From Terriglobales bacterium (GTDB lineage Bacteria > Acidobacteriota > Terriglobia > Terriglobales > Acidobacteriaceae), in assembly GCA_035691485.1 (NCBI GenBank), contig DASSIZ010000033.1, positions 1 through 64,000 on the forward strand: a stretch of 64,000 nt of DNA. The letters are read 5' to 3'. A program made the position numbers and the translations under genes. Under the pieces are notes generated by a model. It ran no database searches and was not told the DNA's origin. It saw nothing but the letters and a program-made list of their open reading frames with translations. Below, piece by piece: positions 46,686-55,967 of this stretch; within the stretch, counting starts at the first letter, position 1, and each line of letters begins with the position of its first letter.

Positions 46686-49442
46686 ATGGCCAATTTCTAC
46701 AACCGTTTCTTGCAGTCGGTGGAGCGCTGGCCGGACCACTTGGCAGTTGAGATCCAACGCCACGCCGGGCCCCCGGAACGCGTTTCCTACCGGCAACTGC
46801 GCTCCGCGGCCGAATGCGTCGGAAAGTGGCTCACTTCCACCGGCCTTGACCGGGGCTCCCGCTGCGCCATTCTCGCCGCCAACGGCCCCCGCTGGATTGC
46901 GTGCTATCTCGGCACCGTCGCTGCCGGCATGGTTTCCGTCCCGCTCGACACCGCGTTCAATTCCGATCAGGTTTCCAAGCTGCTTCAGGCCAGCGGCTCT
47001 TCCCTTCTGTTCGTTGACGCCCGGCACCTGCCCGTCGCGCAACGCGCCATTGCCGGCGCCCCGATTCGCTTAATGCTGCTGGACGCAACCGCCTCCCCGG
47101 CTTCCGCTCCCGATTTCGATTCCGTGCTCCAGGCCGGGTCTGCCGGCTTTGTCGTTGCTGACGCTGCCGGCGACGACACCGCTGCCATCCTCTACACCTC
47201 CGGCACCACCAGCGATCCCAAAGGCGTCATGCTGACGCACGACAATTTCAAAGCCGAGACTGAGGGTGTCTTTCGCCTGCTCGACGTCACACCCCGCGAC
47301 GCGATCCTGGGCGTGCTGCCGCTGTTTCACGCGCTCGCGCAGATGGCGAACCTTCTCCTGCCCCTGGCCGGTGGCGCCCGCATCGTTTTCCTCGAATCGC
47401 TCAATACCCAGGAACTGCTACGTGCCCTGCGCGAGTGCGACATCACCCTGTTCTGCTGCGTCCCGCAGTTTTTCTATCTCATTCACGAACGCATCCAAAA
47501 TCAGGCCCGGGCGCGCGGCCGCCTCGCCGAGAGCGCTTTTCGCGCTCTGCTGCACTTGTCGCGCTTCGCCCGTGGTTTTAAGTTGAATCTTGGAAAGCTG
47601 CTATTCCGCTCGGTTCACGCCGCGCTTGGTCCAAAGATGCGTTACTTGATCTCCGGCGGATCCAAGCTCGATCCCGGCATTGCCCGCGACTTCTACGCCA
47701 TGGGCTTCGAACTGCTCCAAGGCTACGGCCTGACCGAAACCGCCGGCGGCGCCATCGGCACGCCTCCCGACGACAACATGCTAGGTTCCGTCGGCAAGCC
47801 TCTGCATGGGATGGAACTGAAATTACGCGATGCCAAGCCCCTCGACGACGGTTCCGGTCCTGCGATCGGAGAAATCCTGCTTCGCGGGCCGCTGGTCATG
47901 AAGGGTTACTACGACCGCCCGCAGGCCACCGCCGAGGGCATTCGTGACGGCTGGCTGCACACCGGCGATCTCGGTTATATCGACAGCCGCGGAAACGTCT
48001 TCATCACCGGCCGCGAAAAGGATGTCATCGTCCTCAGCAACGGGAAAAACATCTACCCGGACGAAATCGAAGCGCACTACCTCAAGAGTCCCTTCATCAA
48101 GGAAATTTGCGTCCTGGGTTTGCAGAACCGCCCGGGCGAACCCATCGCCGAGCGCCTGCACGCGGTGGTGGTTCCCAACTTCGAGGTGCTGCGGGAGCGC
48201 AAAATCGTGAACGCGCGCGAAGTGGTCCGCTTCGATATCGAAACCTTGTCCGCGCAGTTGCCACCTACCAAGCGTATTCTCGGCTTCGATATCTGGCAGG
48301 AGGACCTGCCGCGCACCACCACCCGCAAGATCAAACGCTTTGAAGTGGAGCGTCGCATCAAGGCAGACGAATCCTCGGCACAGCCCAAGGGCGAAGCCAT
48401 GGTCCGCTCACTTACTGAGGACGAGCAGGAATGGCTTGCAGAACCCACGGTCGTTCGCGCTCTGGAAGCGATCCGGCGCATCTCCGCCGACAGCAATCGA
48501 AAGCAGATTCATCCTCGCGACAGCCTCGAACTCGACCTCGGCCTCGATTCCATGGAGCGGGTCGAGCTTCTGGTCGCCCTCGAGCGCGAACTTGGCGCCA
48601 GCGTTCCGGACACCGTGGTCTCGGAGGTCTATACCGTCCGCGAACTGGTGGACGCCATTCGCCAGAACACCGGCTCCTCAGCGCGTGTTCAACACCTCCA
48701 GGCCTGGGACGGGGTCCTCAACACCGACCCCACCGATCCGGAAGTGCTCGCCGTCGCTCGCCGCAAGCCCGTCGCCGAGCGCGCATGGTTCCTGCTCACT
48801 CGATTGCTCAACCTTTTTGTGCGCGACCGCTTCGGGCTCGAAGTCTCAGGCATCGAGAAGCTGCCGCAGCAAGGGCCGTTTATCATCTCGCCCAACCACC
48901 AAAGCTTTATCGACGCGCCGATCTTGGTAAGTGTTTTTCCCTACTCTGTTTTCCGCGAAACATTTTATGTAGGTACGAGCGAGATCTTCGGCAACGGCTT
49001 CATGCGCATGCTGGCACGCACATTCCGGCTCATTCCGGTCGATCCCGACTCCAATCTCGTGCCCGCCATGCGCGCCGGGGCCTACGGCTTGCGCCACGGC
49101 AAGGTCCTGGTCCTTTATCCTGAAGGCGAACGCAGCATCGACGGCACGCCTAAAGTCTTCAAGAAAGGCGCTGCCATTCTCGCCACTCATTTGAAGGTGC
49201 CGGTCGTTCCCGTTGCTTTGGATGGATTTTTTGAAGCTTGGCCGCGCGGCAAGGGTTTCCAAAAGTTCACTCGCCTGAAGATCGTCTTTGGCGATCCCAT
49301 TTACCCGCCGCAGCACGTCTCCAATCTTGAAGCGGAATACGATCGGCTGACGGCAGAATTGAAGTCCCGCGTCATGAAGATGTGGACGCCATTGCGTGAG
49401 CCCAAGTGCCGCGCCGCCGCTGCCGCTGCCGCGGCCCACTAG
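46686..49442 (+). CDS. Acyl-CoA/ACP synthetase - ACP - acyltransferase fusion
   Basis: A 918-residue three-part enzyme. Residues 1-560 are an AMP-forming acyl ligase (P-loop YTSGTTSDPKGVM, YGLTETAGG, GWLHTGDLGYID, GREKDVIVLSNGKNIYP). Residues ~570-655 are an acyl-carrier domain with the phosphopantetheine Ser in LGLDSMERVEL. Residues ~685-900 are a PlsC-type glycerolipid acyltransferase (NHQSFID as the HX4D motif; LYPEGERSIDG). It resembles E. coli Aas but in reversed domain order and with an internal carrier. It should activate a free fatty acid, load it, and transfer it to a lysolipid. An Ala-rich tail ends it. Confidence 0.92.
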   Translation: MANFYNRFLQSVERWPDHLAVEIQRHAGPPERVSYRQLRSAAECVGKWLTSTGLDRGSRCAILAANGPRWIACYLGTVAAGMVSVPLDTAFNSDQVSKLLQASGSSLLFVDARHLPVAQRAIAGAPIRLMLLDATASPASAPDFDSVLQAGSAGFVVADAAGDDTAAILYTSGTTSDPKGVMLTHDNFKAETEGVFRLLDVTPRDAILGVLPLFHALAQMANLLLPLAGGARIVFLESLNTQELLRALRECDITLFCCVPQFFYLIHERIQNQARARGRLAESAFRALLHLSRFARGFKLNLGKLLFRSVHAALGPKMRYLISGGSKLDPGIARDFYAMGFELLQGYGLTETAGGAIGTPPDDNMLGSVGKPLHGMELKLRDAKPLDDGSGPAIGEILLRGPLVMKGYYDRPQATAEGIRDGWLHTGDLGYIDSRGNVFITGREKDVIVLSNGKNIYPDEIEAHYLKSPFIKEICVLGLQNRPGEPIAERLHAVVVPNFEVLRERKIVNAREVVRFDIETLSAQLPPTKRILGFDIWQEDLPRTTTRKIKRFEVERRIKADESSAQPKGEAMVRSLTEDEQEWLAEPTVVRALEAIRRISADSNRKQIHPRDSLELDLGLDSMERVELLVALERELGASVPDTVVSEVYTVRELVDAIRQNTGSSARVQHLQAWDGVLNTDPTDPEVLAVARRKPVAERAWFLLTRLLNLFVRDRFGLEVSGIEKLPQQGPFIISPNHQSFIDAPILVSVFPYSVFRETFYVGTSEIFGNGFMRMLARTFRLIPVDPDSNLVPAMRAGAYGLRHGKVLVLYPEGERSIDGTPKVFKKGAAILATHLKVPVVPVALDGFFEAWPRGKGFQKFTRLKIVFGDPIYPPQHVSNLEAEYDRLTAELKSRVMKMWTPLREPKCRAAAAAAAAH

Positions 49443-49709
49443 GCTTGAGACCACGAAGTCGAACCACGGTTCCTCGGCGATGAACTCGAAACTCCTGCCC
49501 AGCACCACCGGGTTGAAGTAGGCGATTGCCAGGATCAGCAACACGCTCGCAACGGCTGTCAGTACGGCGTGGCGCCGGCCATAAAAGTAGGCTGAGAAAA
49601 TAGTCGGCAGCACGTAGAAGCCGAGGAGCATGCGATGCTGTGCCACCATCGAATTCAGTAGCAGCGCGATCGCGAACATTCCCAGCAGCAGCCACAATTC
49701 GCGGTTCAC
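49443..49709 (-). pseudogene. Truncated membrane-sensor gene (N-terminal part only)
   Basis: From a GTG at 49707-49709 the minus strand encodes MNRELWLLLGMFAIALLLNSMVAQ, FYVLPTIFSAYFYGRRHAVLTA and LLILAIAYFNPV, three hydrophobic helices, then EEPWFDFVVSS. Protein-like character stops exactly where the acyltransferase gene's stop codon is met; the frame continues only as antisense. Such N-termini belong to membrane-anchored HD-domain or histidine-kinase sensors, so the cytoplasmic output domain has been lost. The break suggests a deletion junction at 49440. The family call is inference. Confidence 0.5.
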
Positions 49710-49824
49710 CGCCCCCAGCCGCCGGCGCAGCGCAACTTTCTTTACCCGCGCGGGCGGCCTGGGACTCGCGGCCGGCCGTTGCTGCAGCTATCGAACTCAT
49801 AGCTTGCTCCTTGAACAGCGCCGT

Positions 49825-50751
49825 TTACTTGGCTCGCGGGTGCGTGGCGTCGTAAACGTCGATCACGTGTTTCATGGACAATTGCGTATAACGCTGGGTT
49901 GTAGCCAGCCGTTCGTGGCCCAGCATCTCCTGGATCGCCCGCAAGTCCGCGCCTTCCTCCAGCATGTGCGTGCCGAAAGCGTGCCGCAGCGTGTGCGGAT
50001 GCAGGTCCGGCGGCAATCCCCGTGCAATGGCAATGCTCTTGACGATCCGCCCCACGCTTCGGGTCGTCAGCCTGCCGCCGAGGCGGTTTACCAGCAACGC
50101 CGGGGACGTCTTCTTGCGCTCCTTCAGCACCGCTTCCCGCGCGGGCAGGTACGCCGACAACGCTGCGCTCGCCGATTCTCCGAAGGGCACCACCCGCTGC
50201 TTGCTGCCTTTGCCGCGAATCAGAATTGCGCCCTTCGACCAATGAATGTCGGCCAGGTTGATTCCGACCAGTTCGGAGTTGCGCAAGCCGCATCCGTAAA
50301 GCAATTCCAGGATCGCCCGGTCGCGCTCCGGAAATGCGCGGCTCTCCGGCATCTCGGCATCGAGCACGGAATTGATCTCCTCGATCGTCGGCACCCGCGG
50401 CAGATTTTTCGGCAGCCGCGGCGTCGCCACCAGCGCCGCCGGGTTGTGCTCGACGATGCCTTCCCGCGCCAGCCAGCGATACAGCGAGCGCACCGCCGCC
50501 AGCGCCCGCGCCACCGAGGTCTTGCTCAAGCCGCGCTCGTACAGCCGAGAAAGAAATCCGCGCACTTGGAGGTGGTCGATCTCCTCCCACTTTTGGCCGC
50601 CGAGAAATTGCGCGAACTCACCCAAGTCGCGCGCGTAGGCGTGGACGGTGTGGCGCGAGGCATTCCGCTCGCGCAGGTTGCGCAGGAAATTCGCAACCCC
50701 CTTCTCGCACGGCGTGCGGGCCGCACGCCCGTCTTGTCCATTCGTGATCAT
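49825..50751 (-). CDS. xerC: Tyrosine recombinase XerC
   Basis: A 308-residue protein from the ATG at 50749-50751; a GTG at 50781 would overlap the previous gene. An N-terminal SAM-like core-binding domain ([29 protein letters not shown]) precedes a catalytic domain with Arg ([13 protein letters not shown]), Lys in the beta-hairpin ([13 protein letters not shown]), His-x-x-Arg ([14 protein letters not shown]), His ([10 protein letters not shown]) and nucleophile Tyr (RYTQLS). All catalytic residues are present. It pairs with the neighbouring XerD gene for chromosome-dimer resolution. The assignment of C versus D is by likeness and is not certain. Confidence 0.85.
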   Translation of the reverse strand: MITNGQDGRAARTPCEKGVANFLRNLRERNASRHTVHAYARDLGEFAQFLGGQKWEEIDHLQVRGFLSRLYERGLSKTSVARALAAVRSLYRWLAREGIVEHNPAALVATPRLPKNLPRVPTIEEINSVLDAEMPESRAFPERDRAILELLYGCGLRNSELVGINLADIHWSKGAILIRGKGSKQRVVPFGESASAALSAYLPAREAVLKERKKTSPALLVNRLGGRLTTRSVGRIVKSIAIARGLPPDLHPHTLRHAFGTHMLEEGADLRAIQEMLGHERLATTQRYTQLSMKHVIDVYDATHPRAK

Positions 50752-50767
50752 GAACTCACGCCACCTG

Positions 50768-51745
50768 CTACGAGCCGGCACGCTCCACCAGCGTCAACTT
50801 CGAACCGGAAAACGGAGCTCTCTTTTTTGCCCTCGGATGATGGCTCATCAACACCGCCTTCAGGCGGTCGGAGGCGACGTGCGTATAAACCTGCGTCGTC
50901 GAAATGTCGGCATGGCCGAGAATCGTCTGGACTGTCCGCAGGTCAGCGCCGTTTTCCACCATGTGGGTCGCGCAACTGTGGCGAAGCATGTGCGGCGACG
51001 CCTCGCGATCACATGCCCGCGAAGTCGCACGCACCATCTGCCATACGCGTTGCCGCGACAATTTGCGCGCACCGCGGCCCAGGAAAACCAGCGGAGAGCT
51101 GCGCTGCCCCGCCAGCAGCGGTCGTGCTCCCGACAAGTACGTCTGCAACGCTTCCACGGCGGCGCGCCCGAGCGGCACGATTCTTTCCTTGTCTCCCTTG
51201 CCCCGCACCAGCACGTAGCCCTGCTCGATCTTGAGATCGTTGAGCGCAACCCCGATCATTTCGCTGACCCGAAGCGCGCCGCCGTAAAGCATCTCCAGCA
51301 TGGCGAGGTCCCTCGCCGCGATCGCCGCACGGTACGGATCGGCTGCCAGAGGCGTCCGCGGCTTCAGCATGCTCTCCGTCTCGCTACGCGAGAGCGCTTT
51401 CGGCAAGACCTTCCATTGCCGCGGCGTGTCGATGTTCAGGGTTGGGTCCTGATCGATCATCCGGTCCAGCAACAGGTACTTGTAGAACTGCCGCATGGCG
51501 GAAAGTTTTCGCGCCACCGAACGCCCGTCCGACTGCTGCGAGAACAGGTGATCGAGAAAATCGCGAACGTCGCGCCGCCGCGCCTGCAGCAAGGCCCGCG
51601 ACGGCTTTCGCCCCTGAAGAAATGCCGCGAACTGCAGCAGGTCCCGGCGGTACGCGCTCACCGAGAGCGGCGCCAGCCCTTTCTCGATCTTCAGGTAATC
51701 AGAAAAACCCGCAAGAATACGGTCGTTGGGCGCAGCAATCCACAC
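50768..51745 (-). CDS. xerD: Tyrosine recombinase XerD
   Basis: A 325-residue protein with a core-binding domain ([30 protein letters not shown]) and catalytic residues Arg ([13 protein letters not shown]), Lys ([13 protein letters not shown]), His-x-x-Arg ([14 protein letters not shown]), His ([10 protein letters not shown]) and Tyr (VYTHV). [21 protein letters not shown] and [15 protein letters not shown] are very typical of XerD. It lies immediately upstream of XerC. Most genomes keep the two apart, so the tandem arrangement is notable. C-terminal basic residues extend slightly beyond the usual end. Confidence 0.85.
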   Translation of the reverse strand: MWIAAPNDRILAGFSDYLKIEKGLAPLSVSAYRRDLLQFAAFLQGRKPSRALLQARRRDVRDFLDHLFSQQSDGRSVARKLSAMRQFYKYLLLDRMIDQDPTLNIDTPRQWKVLPKALSRSETESMLKPRTPLAADPYRAAIAARDLAMLEMLYGGALRVSEMIGVALNDLKIEQGYVLVRGKGDKERIVPLGRAAVEALQTYLSGARPLLAGQRSSPLVFLGRGARKLSRQRVWQMVRATSRACDREASPHMLRHSCATHMVENGADLRTVQTILGHADISTTQVYTHVASDRLKAVLMSHHPRAKKRAPFSGSKLTLVERAGS

Positions 51746-51808
51746 GCGGCGATTATGTCCGATAAGTTTCAGGCGTCGTAATTACTAAAGAAGGTTCCCT
51801 GGGCGCAA

Positions 51809-52567
51809 CTAAGCGGCGTTCGACATTCCGCTCACCGATTCCAGCAGTTCTCGCGCATACAGAGGGCTTTCGGGGACTTCCTCGTGCTTGAAGAAGGAAT
51901 AGATTTCGCGCTCGCCGGCCTGTTTCAGTCGCTTGCGCATGGCGTCGGAAATGAGGGTGCGATCCTCAGCCGAATACTGGGAGCGCCGCAGGCGGAAGTA
52001 GGCGAAGTCCGCGGTTACCACCTCGGGCGTCTGCAAATCGTCGTTTTCTGCAATGCACAGCGCCGCGTTGTGACGGCGAAGCAGTGCGTAAATGTCGTCG
52101 CTGAACCACGAAGTTTCGCGGAACTCAAATGCGGCGCGCAACTTTCCCGGCAGCAAGTCCAGGAAGGCGTTGAGCAGGTTGAGATCGGCTTTCAGGTTCG
52201 GCGGTAGTTGGAACAGGACCGGGCCCAGGCGCCCGGCTGCCGCCAGCGGCTGGATACATTCCAGGAAGCGCTGCAGCGGCTCCTCCGCATTTTTCAAACG
52301 CCGGAAGTGGGTGATTGCCTGGTGCGCCTTGAGCACAAAGCGAAAATGAGGCGGCGTTTGCGCGACCCACGCGGCGATCGTTTTTTCATTGATCATGCGG
52401 CGGAAGGAATAGTTCACCTCCACCGCGTTCAATTGCGTGGAATAAAACTTCAGGAAGTCTTTTGCCGGCAACTTGGCGGGATAAAACTGGGGCTTCCACG
52501 CGGCATACGCCCAACCTGACGTGCCGGCATAAAAGGTGGAGGATGGTTTTGTTTCCGGCTCGGGCAT
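51809..52567 (-). CDS. DUF72 (YecE-like) protein
   Basis: A 252-residue protein from the ATG at 52565-52567 (AGGAA upstream). YAGTSGWAYAAWKPQFYPAKL at the N-terminus, LNAVEVNYSFRRM, FRFVLKAHQAITH and GPVLFQLPPNLKAD are diagnostic of the DUF72 TIM-barrel family. The biochemical activity of the family is not established; a nuclease or Fe-S role has been proposed for some members. It lies 45 bases downstream of the ABC importer operon and may be read through from it. Confidence 0.9.
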   Translation of the reverse strand: MPEPETKPSSTFYAGTSGWAYAAWKPQFYPAKLPAKDFLKFYSTQLNAVEVNYSFRRMINEKTIAAWVAQTPPHFRFVLKAHQAITHFRRLKNAEEPLQRFLECIQPLAAAGRLGPVLFQLPPNLKADLNLLNAFLDLLPGKLRAAFEFRETSWFSDDIYALLRRHNAALCIAENDDLQTPEVVTADFAYFRLRRSQYSAEDRTLISDAMRKRLKQAGEREIYSFFKHEEVPESPLYARELLESVSGMSNAA

Positions 52568-52612
52568 AGTGCGTTCCTGGCTTTTGTCTTCGATGCCGGA
52601 CCAAGCGGGAAG

Positions 52613-53329
52613 CTACAGTCCGAGGTACGCTGTCCGCACCTCGTTATTGTTTGCCACTTCTTCGGCGGGCCCTTCCAGCCTCACTCTTCCCTCGGCCATG
52701 ACGTAAGCATAGTCCGCCAGCGCCAGCGCCAGGTGTACGTTCTGCTCGACCAGCACAATGGTCATGCCGTCCTGCTTCAGCTTTTTCAGGGTGAGAAACA
52801 GCTGCTGCGCAAGCAGCGGCGACAGGCCCAGCGACAACTCGTCGATCATCAGCACCTGCGGCTCCTGCATCAGCCCGCGCCCCACCGCCAGCATCTGCTG
52901 CTCGCCGCCGGAGAGCGTTCCCGCCAGCTGATCGTGGCGTTCCTTCAAGCGCGGAAACAGGGTGTACACACGATCACGGTTCGCCGCCACGGTCTTCCTG
53001 GCGCGGGCCGTGTAGGCGCCCATCTGCAAGTTTTCTTCCACCGTCATGTCGCCGAACAATTGCCGCGCTTCCGGAACCAGAACCAAGCCGCGCTGCGCCT
53101 TGGCGTGCATGGAGAGCCGCGTCACGTCCTGCCCCCCAAGCAGCACCCGCCCCTTCCACGGCTTCAGCCAGTGCATGATGGTGCGCAGCGTCGTGGACTT
53201 GCCGGCGCCATTGGCGCCCAGGATGGTGGTCAGTTGCCCGGCGCGCACCTTCAGCGAGACGCCCCACAGCACCTGCACCTCGCCGTACCCGGATTCGACG
53301 TTTTCGACTTCGAGGGCAACTTCGCTCAT
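52613..53329 (-). CDS. livF: Branched-chain amino-acid-type ABC ATPase LivF
   Basis: A 238-residue ATPase from the ATG at 53327-53329, overlapping livG's stop (ATGA); the longer frame upstream is antisense-like. It shows Walker A GANGAGKST, signature LSGGEQQMLAVGRGLM, Walker B VLMIDELSLGLSP and switch VEQN. ESGYGEVQVLWGVSL at the N-terminus and VEQNVHLALALADYAYVMAEG near the end are typical of LivF. It completes the five-gene importer 52613-57167. Confidence 0.93.
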   Translation of the reverse strand: MSEVALEVENVESGYGEVQVLWGVSLKVRAGQLTTILGANGAGKSTTLRTIMHWLKPWKGRVLLGGQDVTRLSMHAKAQRGLVLVPEARQLFGDMTVEENLQMGAYTARARKTVAANRDRVYTLFPRLKERHDQLAGTLSGGEQQMLAVGRGLMQEPQVLMIDELSLGLSPLLAQQLFLTLKKLKQDGMTIVLVEQNVHLALALADYAYVMAEGRVRLEGPAEEVANNNEVRTAYLGL

Positions 53330-54078
53330 TGCCCCTCCCGCAATTTGTCCGCGATGTCGGCGCTGCCCAGGTAAGCCTCGATGACCGCCGGGTCCTGCAC
53401 CACCTCGTCGGGCTTGCCTTCCGCGATCTTGATGCCGAAGTTCAGCACCATCACCCGATCCGAGACGTTCATCACCGCGTGCATAAGGTGCTCGATCATG
53501 ATGATGGAAACTCCCTGGTCGCGGATGGCGCGGATCAACTCCAGCATCTTCGCCACTTCGGTCGGATTCAATCCGGCCAGCACTTCGTCCAGCAGCAGCA
53601 GCTTGGGGTTGGCCGCCAGTGCGCGCGCTACTTCCAGGCGTTTCTTGAACGCTATCGTCAGGTGCTTGGCCAGCACGTTGGCGCGGTCTGTCAGGTGCAC
53701 CCTCTCCAGCACTTCCAGTGCGACATGGTGAGCGCCGCGCAGTCCCAGGTACTCGCGGCCGAAGCAGGCGCCAACGGTGATGTTGTCCAGCACCGTCATC
53801 TCGTTCAGCGGCTTCACCACCTGAAAGGTGCGCGCCAAGCCGGTGTGCACTAGTTTGTTCGGCGGCCAACCGGTGATGTCTTTTCCCATGAACGTGAAGG
53901 TGCCGCCGTCGTTCTTGTACACGCCATTGATGATATTGAACAGGGTCGTTTTTCCGGCGCCGTTGGGTCCGATCAGGCCGAGGATTTCGTTTTCATTGAC
54001 GACGAAGCTGACGTCGGAGACCGCCAACAGCCCTCCGAACCGCTTGCTGACGCCGCGGCCTTCCAGCAGCACGCTCAT
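53326..54078 (-). CDS. livG: Branched-chain amino-acid-type ABC ATPase LivG
   Basis: A 250-residue ATPase. The ATG at 54076-54078 overlaps livM's stop. It shows Walker A GPNGAGKTT, Q-loop ARTFQ, Walker B LLLLDEVLAGLNPTE and switch IEH. The usual signature LSGGQ is absent: the region reads LTIAFKKRLEVARALA, as in a subset of LivG-like proteins where LSYG or LTIA replaces it. The protein otherwise aligns along its full length, ending in EVVQDPAVIEAYLGS. Confidence 0.92.
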   Translation of the reverse strand: MSVLLEGRGVSKRFGGLLAVSDVSFVVNENEILGLIGPNGAGKTTLFNIINGVYKNDGGTFTFMGKDITGWPPNKLVHTGLARTFQVVKPLNEMTVLDNITVGACFGREYLGLRGAHHVALEVLERVHLTDRANVLAKHLTIAFKKRLEVARALAANPKLLLLDEVLAGLNPTEVAKMLELIRAIRDQGVSIIMIEHLMHAVMNVSDRVMVLNFGIKIAEGKPDEVVQDPAVIEAYLGSADIADKLREGQ

Positions 54079-55040
54079 TCGATCACCTTCCGCGCTCTCG
54101 GCACCAGCCGATACACCCAGCCGATCAGACCGCCGGGCGCAAACAGAATCACCAGCAGCAGCAAACCACCCGCAATTACCAGGTGGAAGTTGGAGAGTTT
54201 CGGAGAGGTCAGCAACGACGATCGTAATCGCTCGTACAGCCCCGCCCCCAGCGCCGCGCCCACCACCGTCCCCTGCCCTCCCAGCATCAGCATCACGATG
54301 CCTTCGATGGAGGCAATCAACTCGAACGCGATCTGGGGATCGATCATGCCGTTCTTGTAGAACATCAGCGCGCCCGCGACCGCAGGCAAGAACGCCGACA
54401 GGCTATAGATGATTGCCTTGTACACCGTGGTGTTGACGCCCAGGACCACGGCCGCGTCTTCATCTTCGCGGATGGCAAACAGCCCGAGGCCGAATTTCGA
54501 AATCTTGATTCCCAGGCTTAGAAACAGCGACAGCGCCATCACCCCGACCATAAGGTAGTACGTGATCCAGAGCGCGCGCATGGCGCCGCCCAGCGGCGCG
54601 TACGATTCAAAGGAAACGTACATCCCGGTGGAACGGCCCCAGGGATCGAAATTGGAGACGAACGACTGCACCGCCTGCAGAATGCCAATCGTGGCCAGCG
54701 CGAAGTACGCACCTCGTAATCGCAGGATGGCCAGCCCGAACAGGAAGGCAAAGATCATGACCACCACGCCGGCCACCAGCGCTGCCAACACCAAGTTCCA
54801 GCTCTTCACCGTCGCCAGGTACAGCCCGATGTATCCTCCCAGTCCATAAAACACGATGTTGCCGAAATTGACGTACCCGGTGTAGCCGATCATCAGGTTG
54901 AGGTTGCTGGCCAGGATGATGGCTACGGCGACAAGAAGAAGGTCCTCCCGCAGTGGAACGTTATTGGTTCGCAGCGGGATGGCGATGAACAGCGCCGCAA
55001 CGATCAGAATTAGCCAAAACACTGGCCGGCGGACAATCAC
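54075..55040 (-). CDS. livM: Branched-chain amino-acid-type ABC permease LivM
   Basis: A 321-residue permease from a GTG at 55038-55040 overlapping livH (GTGA). It has about eight transmembrane helices. LNLMIGYTGYVNFGNIVFYGLGGYIGLYLA, GAYFALATIGILQAVQ and GIKISKFGLGLFAIREDEDAAVVLGVNTTVYK are LivM hallmarks, the last being the coupling loop. It forms a heterodimer with LivH in the membrane. Confidence 0.92.
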   Translation of the reverse strand: MIVRRPVFWLILIVAALFIAIPLRTNNVPLREDLLLVAVAIILASNLNLMIGYTGYVNFGNIVFYGLGGYIGLYLATVKSWNLVLAALVAGVVVMIFAFLFGLAILRLRGAYFALATIGILQAVQSFVSNFDPWGRSTGMYVSFESYAPLGGAMRALWITYYLMVGVMALSLFLSLGIKISKFGLGLFAIREDEDAAVVLGVNTTVYKAIIYSLSAFLPAVAGALMFYKNGMIDPQIAFELIASIEGIVMLMLGGQGTVVGAALGAGLYERLRSSLLTSPKLSNFHLVIAGGLLLLVILFAPGGLIGWVYRLVPRARKVIE

Positions 55041-55897
55041 GCGTTTGCCCTCGCGAAGATGCCTTTGGGGAAAAAGACCAGCACCACGACAAAAAGGCCG
55101 AATTCAATCAGCGGCACCCAACTGACCGCGATGAAGGGTGAAACCAGTCCTTCCAGCAGGCCCAACAGCACGCCCGCGACCAGCGCCCCCAGCGGTTTGC
55201 CCAGACCCGCCAGTACCGTCACCACGAAACTCTTCAGCTCGTAAACCCCGCCGGAAAGAATGGTGAAGGGGAAAAGTGTGGATACCAGCGCACCCGAAGC
55301 TGCCGCCAGCGCGATGCCGATGCCGAACGCGGTGGCCAGCACCGTGGTGGAGGAGATGCCCATCAACTCCGCGGCATCACGGTTTTGGGCGACGGCACGA
55401 ATGGCCTTGCCGGCTCGGGTGCGAAACAGGAACAGCTCCAACGCCAGCGCCACTACCACGGCCGAGGTCGCCGCCGCAATGTGGTTCCCGGTAAACGTAT
55501 ACGCACCCACCGTAATCCCCGGCAGGCTGAAGTTCACGTTGTACGGGCTCGTGCTCCAGATGATCGTGCCGATGCCGATCACCATCATGTTGACGGCGAA
55601 GGTGGACAGCAGGCTCATCAGAGGCGGCCGTCCCACCACCCAGTGCACCGACATCCAGTACACGATCACCCCGAGGACCAGCCCCGCGACGATGACCGGC
55701 AATACCAGGATGTATGCATTGGTGGAGAAGGCGGCAAACAGCGTGTACATGCCGAACATACCCAGAGCGATCATCGAGCCATGGGTGAGGTTGATCACGT
55801 CCATCACGCCCCAGATCAAGCTCAGGCCCATGGCCGCGAGACCGTAGACGGAGCCGACCAGCACACCATCAATCATTGAGGCCAGTATGCCGCCCAT
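55037..55897 (-). CDS. livH: Branched-chain amino-acid-type ABC permease LivH
   Basis: A 286-residue permease from the ATG at 55895-55897 (GAGGT upstream). GVLVGSVYGLAAMGLSLIWGVMDVINLTHGSMIALG at the N-terminus, and RTRAGKAIRAVAQNRDAAELMGISSTTV as the coupling loop, are typical of LivH. About eight helices are visible. It lies 70 bases downstream of the binding-protein gene. Confidence 0.92.
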   Translation of the reverse strand: MGGILASMIDGVLVGSVYGLAAMGLSLIWGVMDVINLTHGSMIALGMFGMYTLFAAFSTNAYILVLPVIVAGLVLGVIVYWMSVHWVVGRPPLMSLLSTFAVNMMVIGIGTIIWSTSPYNVNFSLPGITVGAYTFTGNHIAAATSAVVVALALELFLFRTRAGKAIRAVAQNRDAAELMGISSTTVLATAFGIGIALAAASGALVSTLFPFTILSGGVYELKSFVVTVLAGLGKPLGALVAGVLLGLLEGLVSPFIAVSWVPLIEFGLFVVVLVFFPKGIFARANA

Positions 55898-55967
55898 TGC
55901 CTACCTCGTGGTCCAGGAATTGGCCAGCAGCAAGCGGTTGACCGCCGTTTGCCGCTGGCCTTCTAAA

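Noticed and set aside
48846-49442. Continuation of the truncated membrane gene as a 287-residue protein
   Set aside because: Past 49443 the frame is antisense to the acyltransferase domain and loses all protein-like character.
49630-51234. 534-codon plus-strand frame
   Set aside because: Antisense to xerC and xerD, whose catalytic residues are intact; Arg/His-rich shadow with no recognisable motif.
53330-53869. N-terminal extension of the LivF frame
   Set aside because: It is antisense-type sequence lying over livG; the true start at 53329 overlaps livG's stop as expected for this operon.
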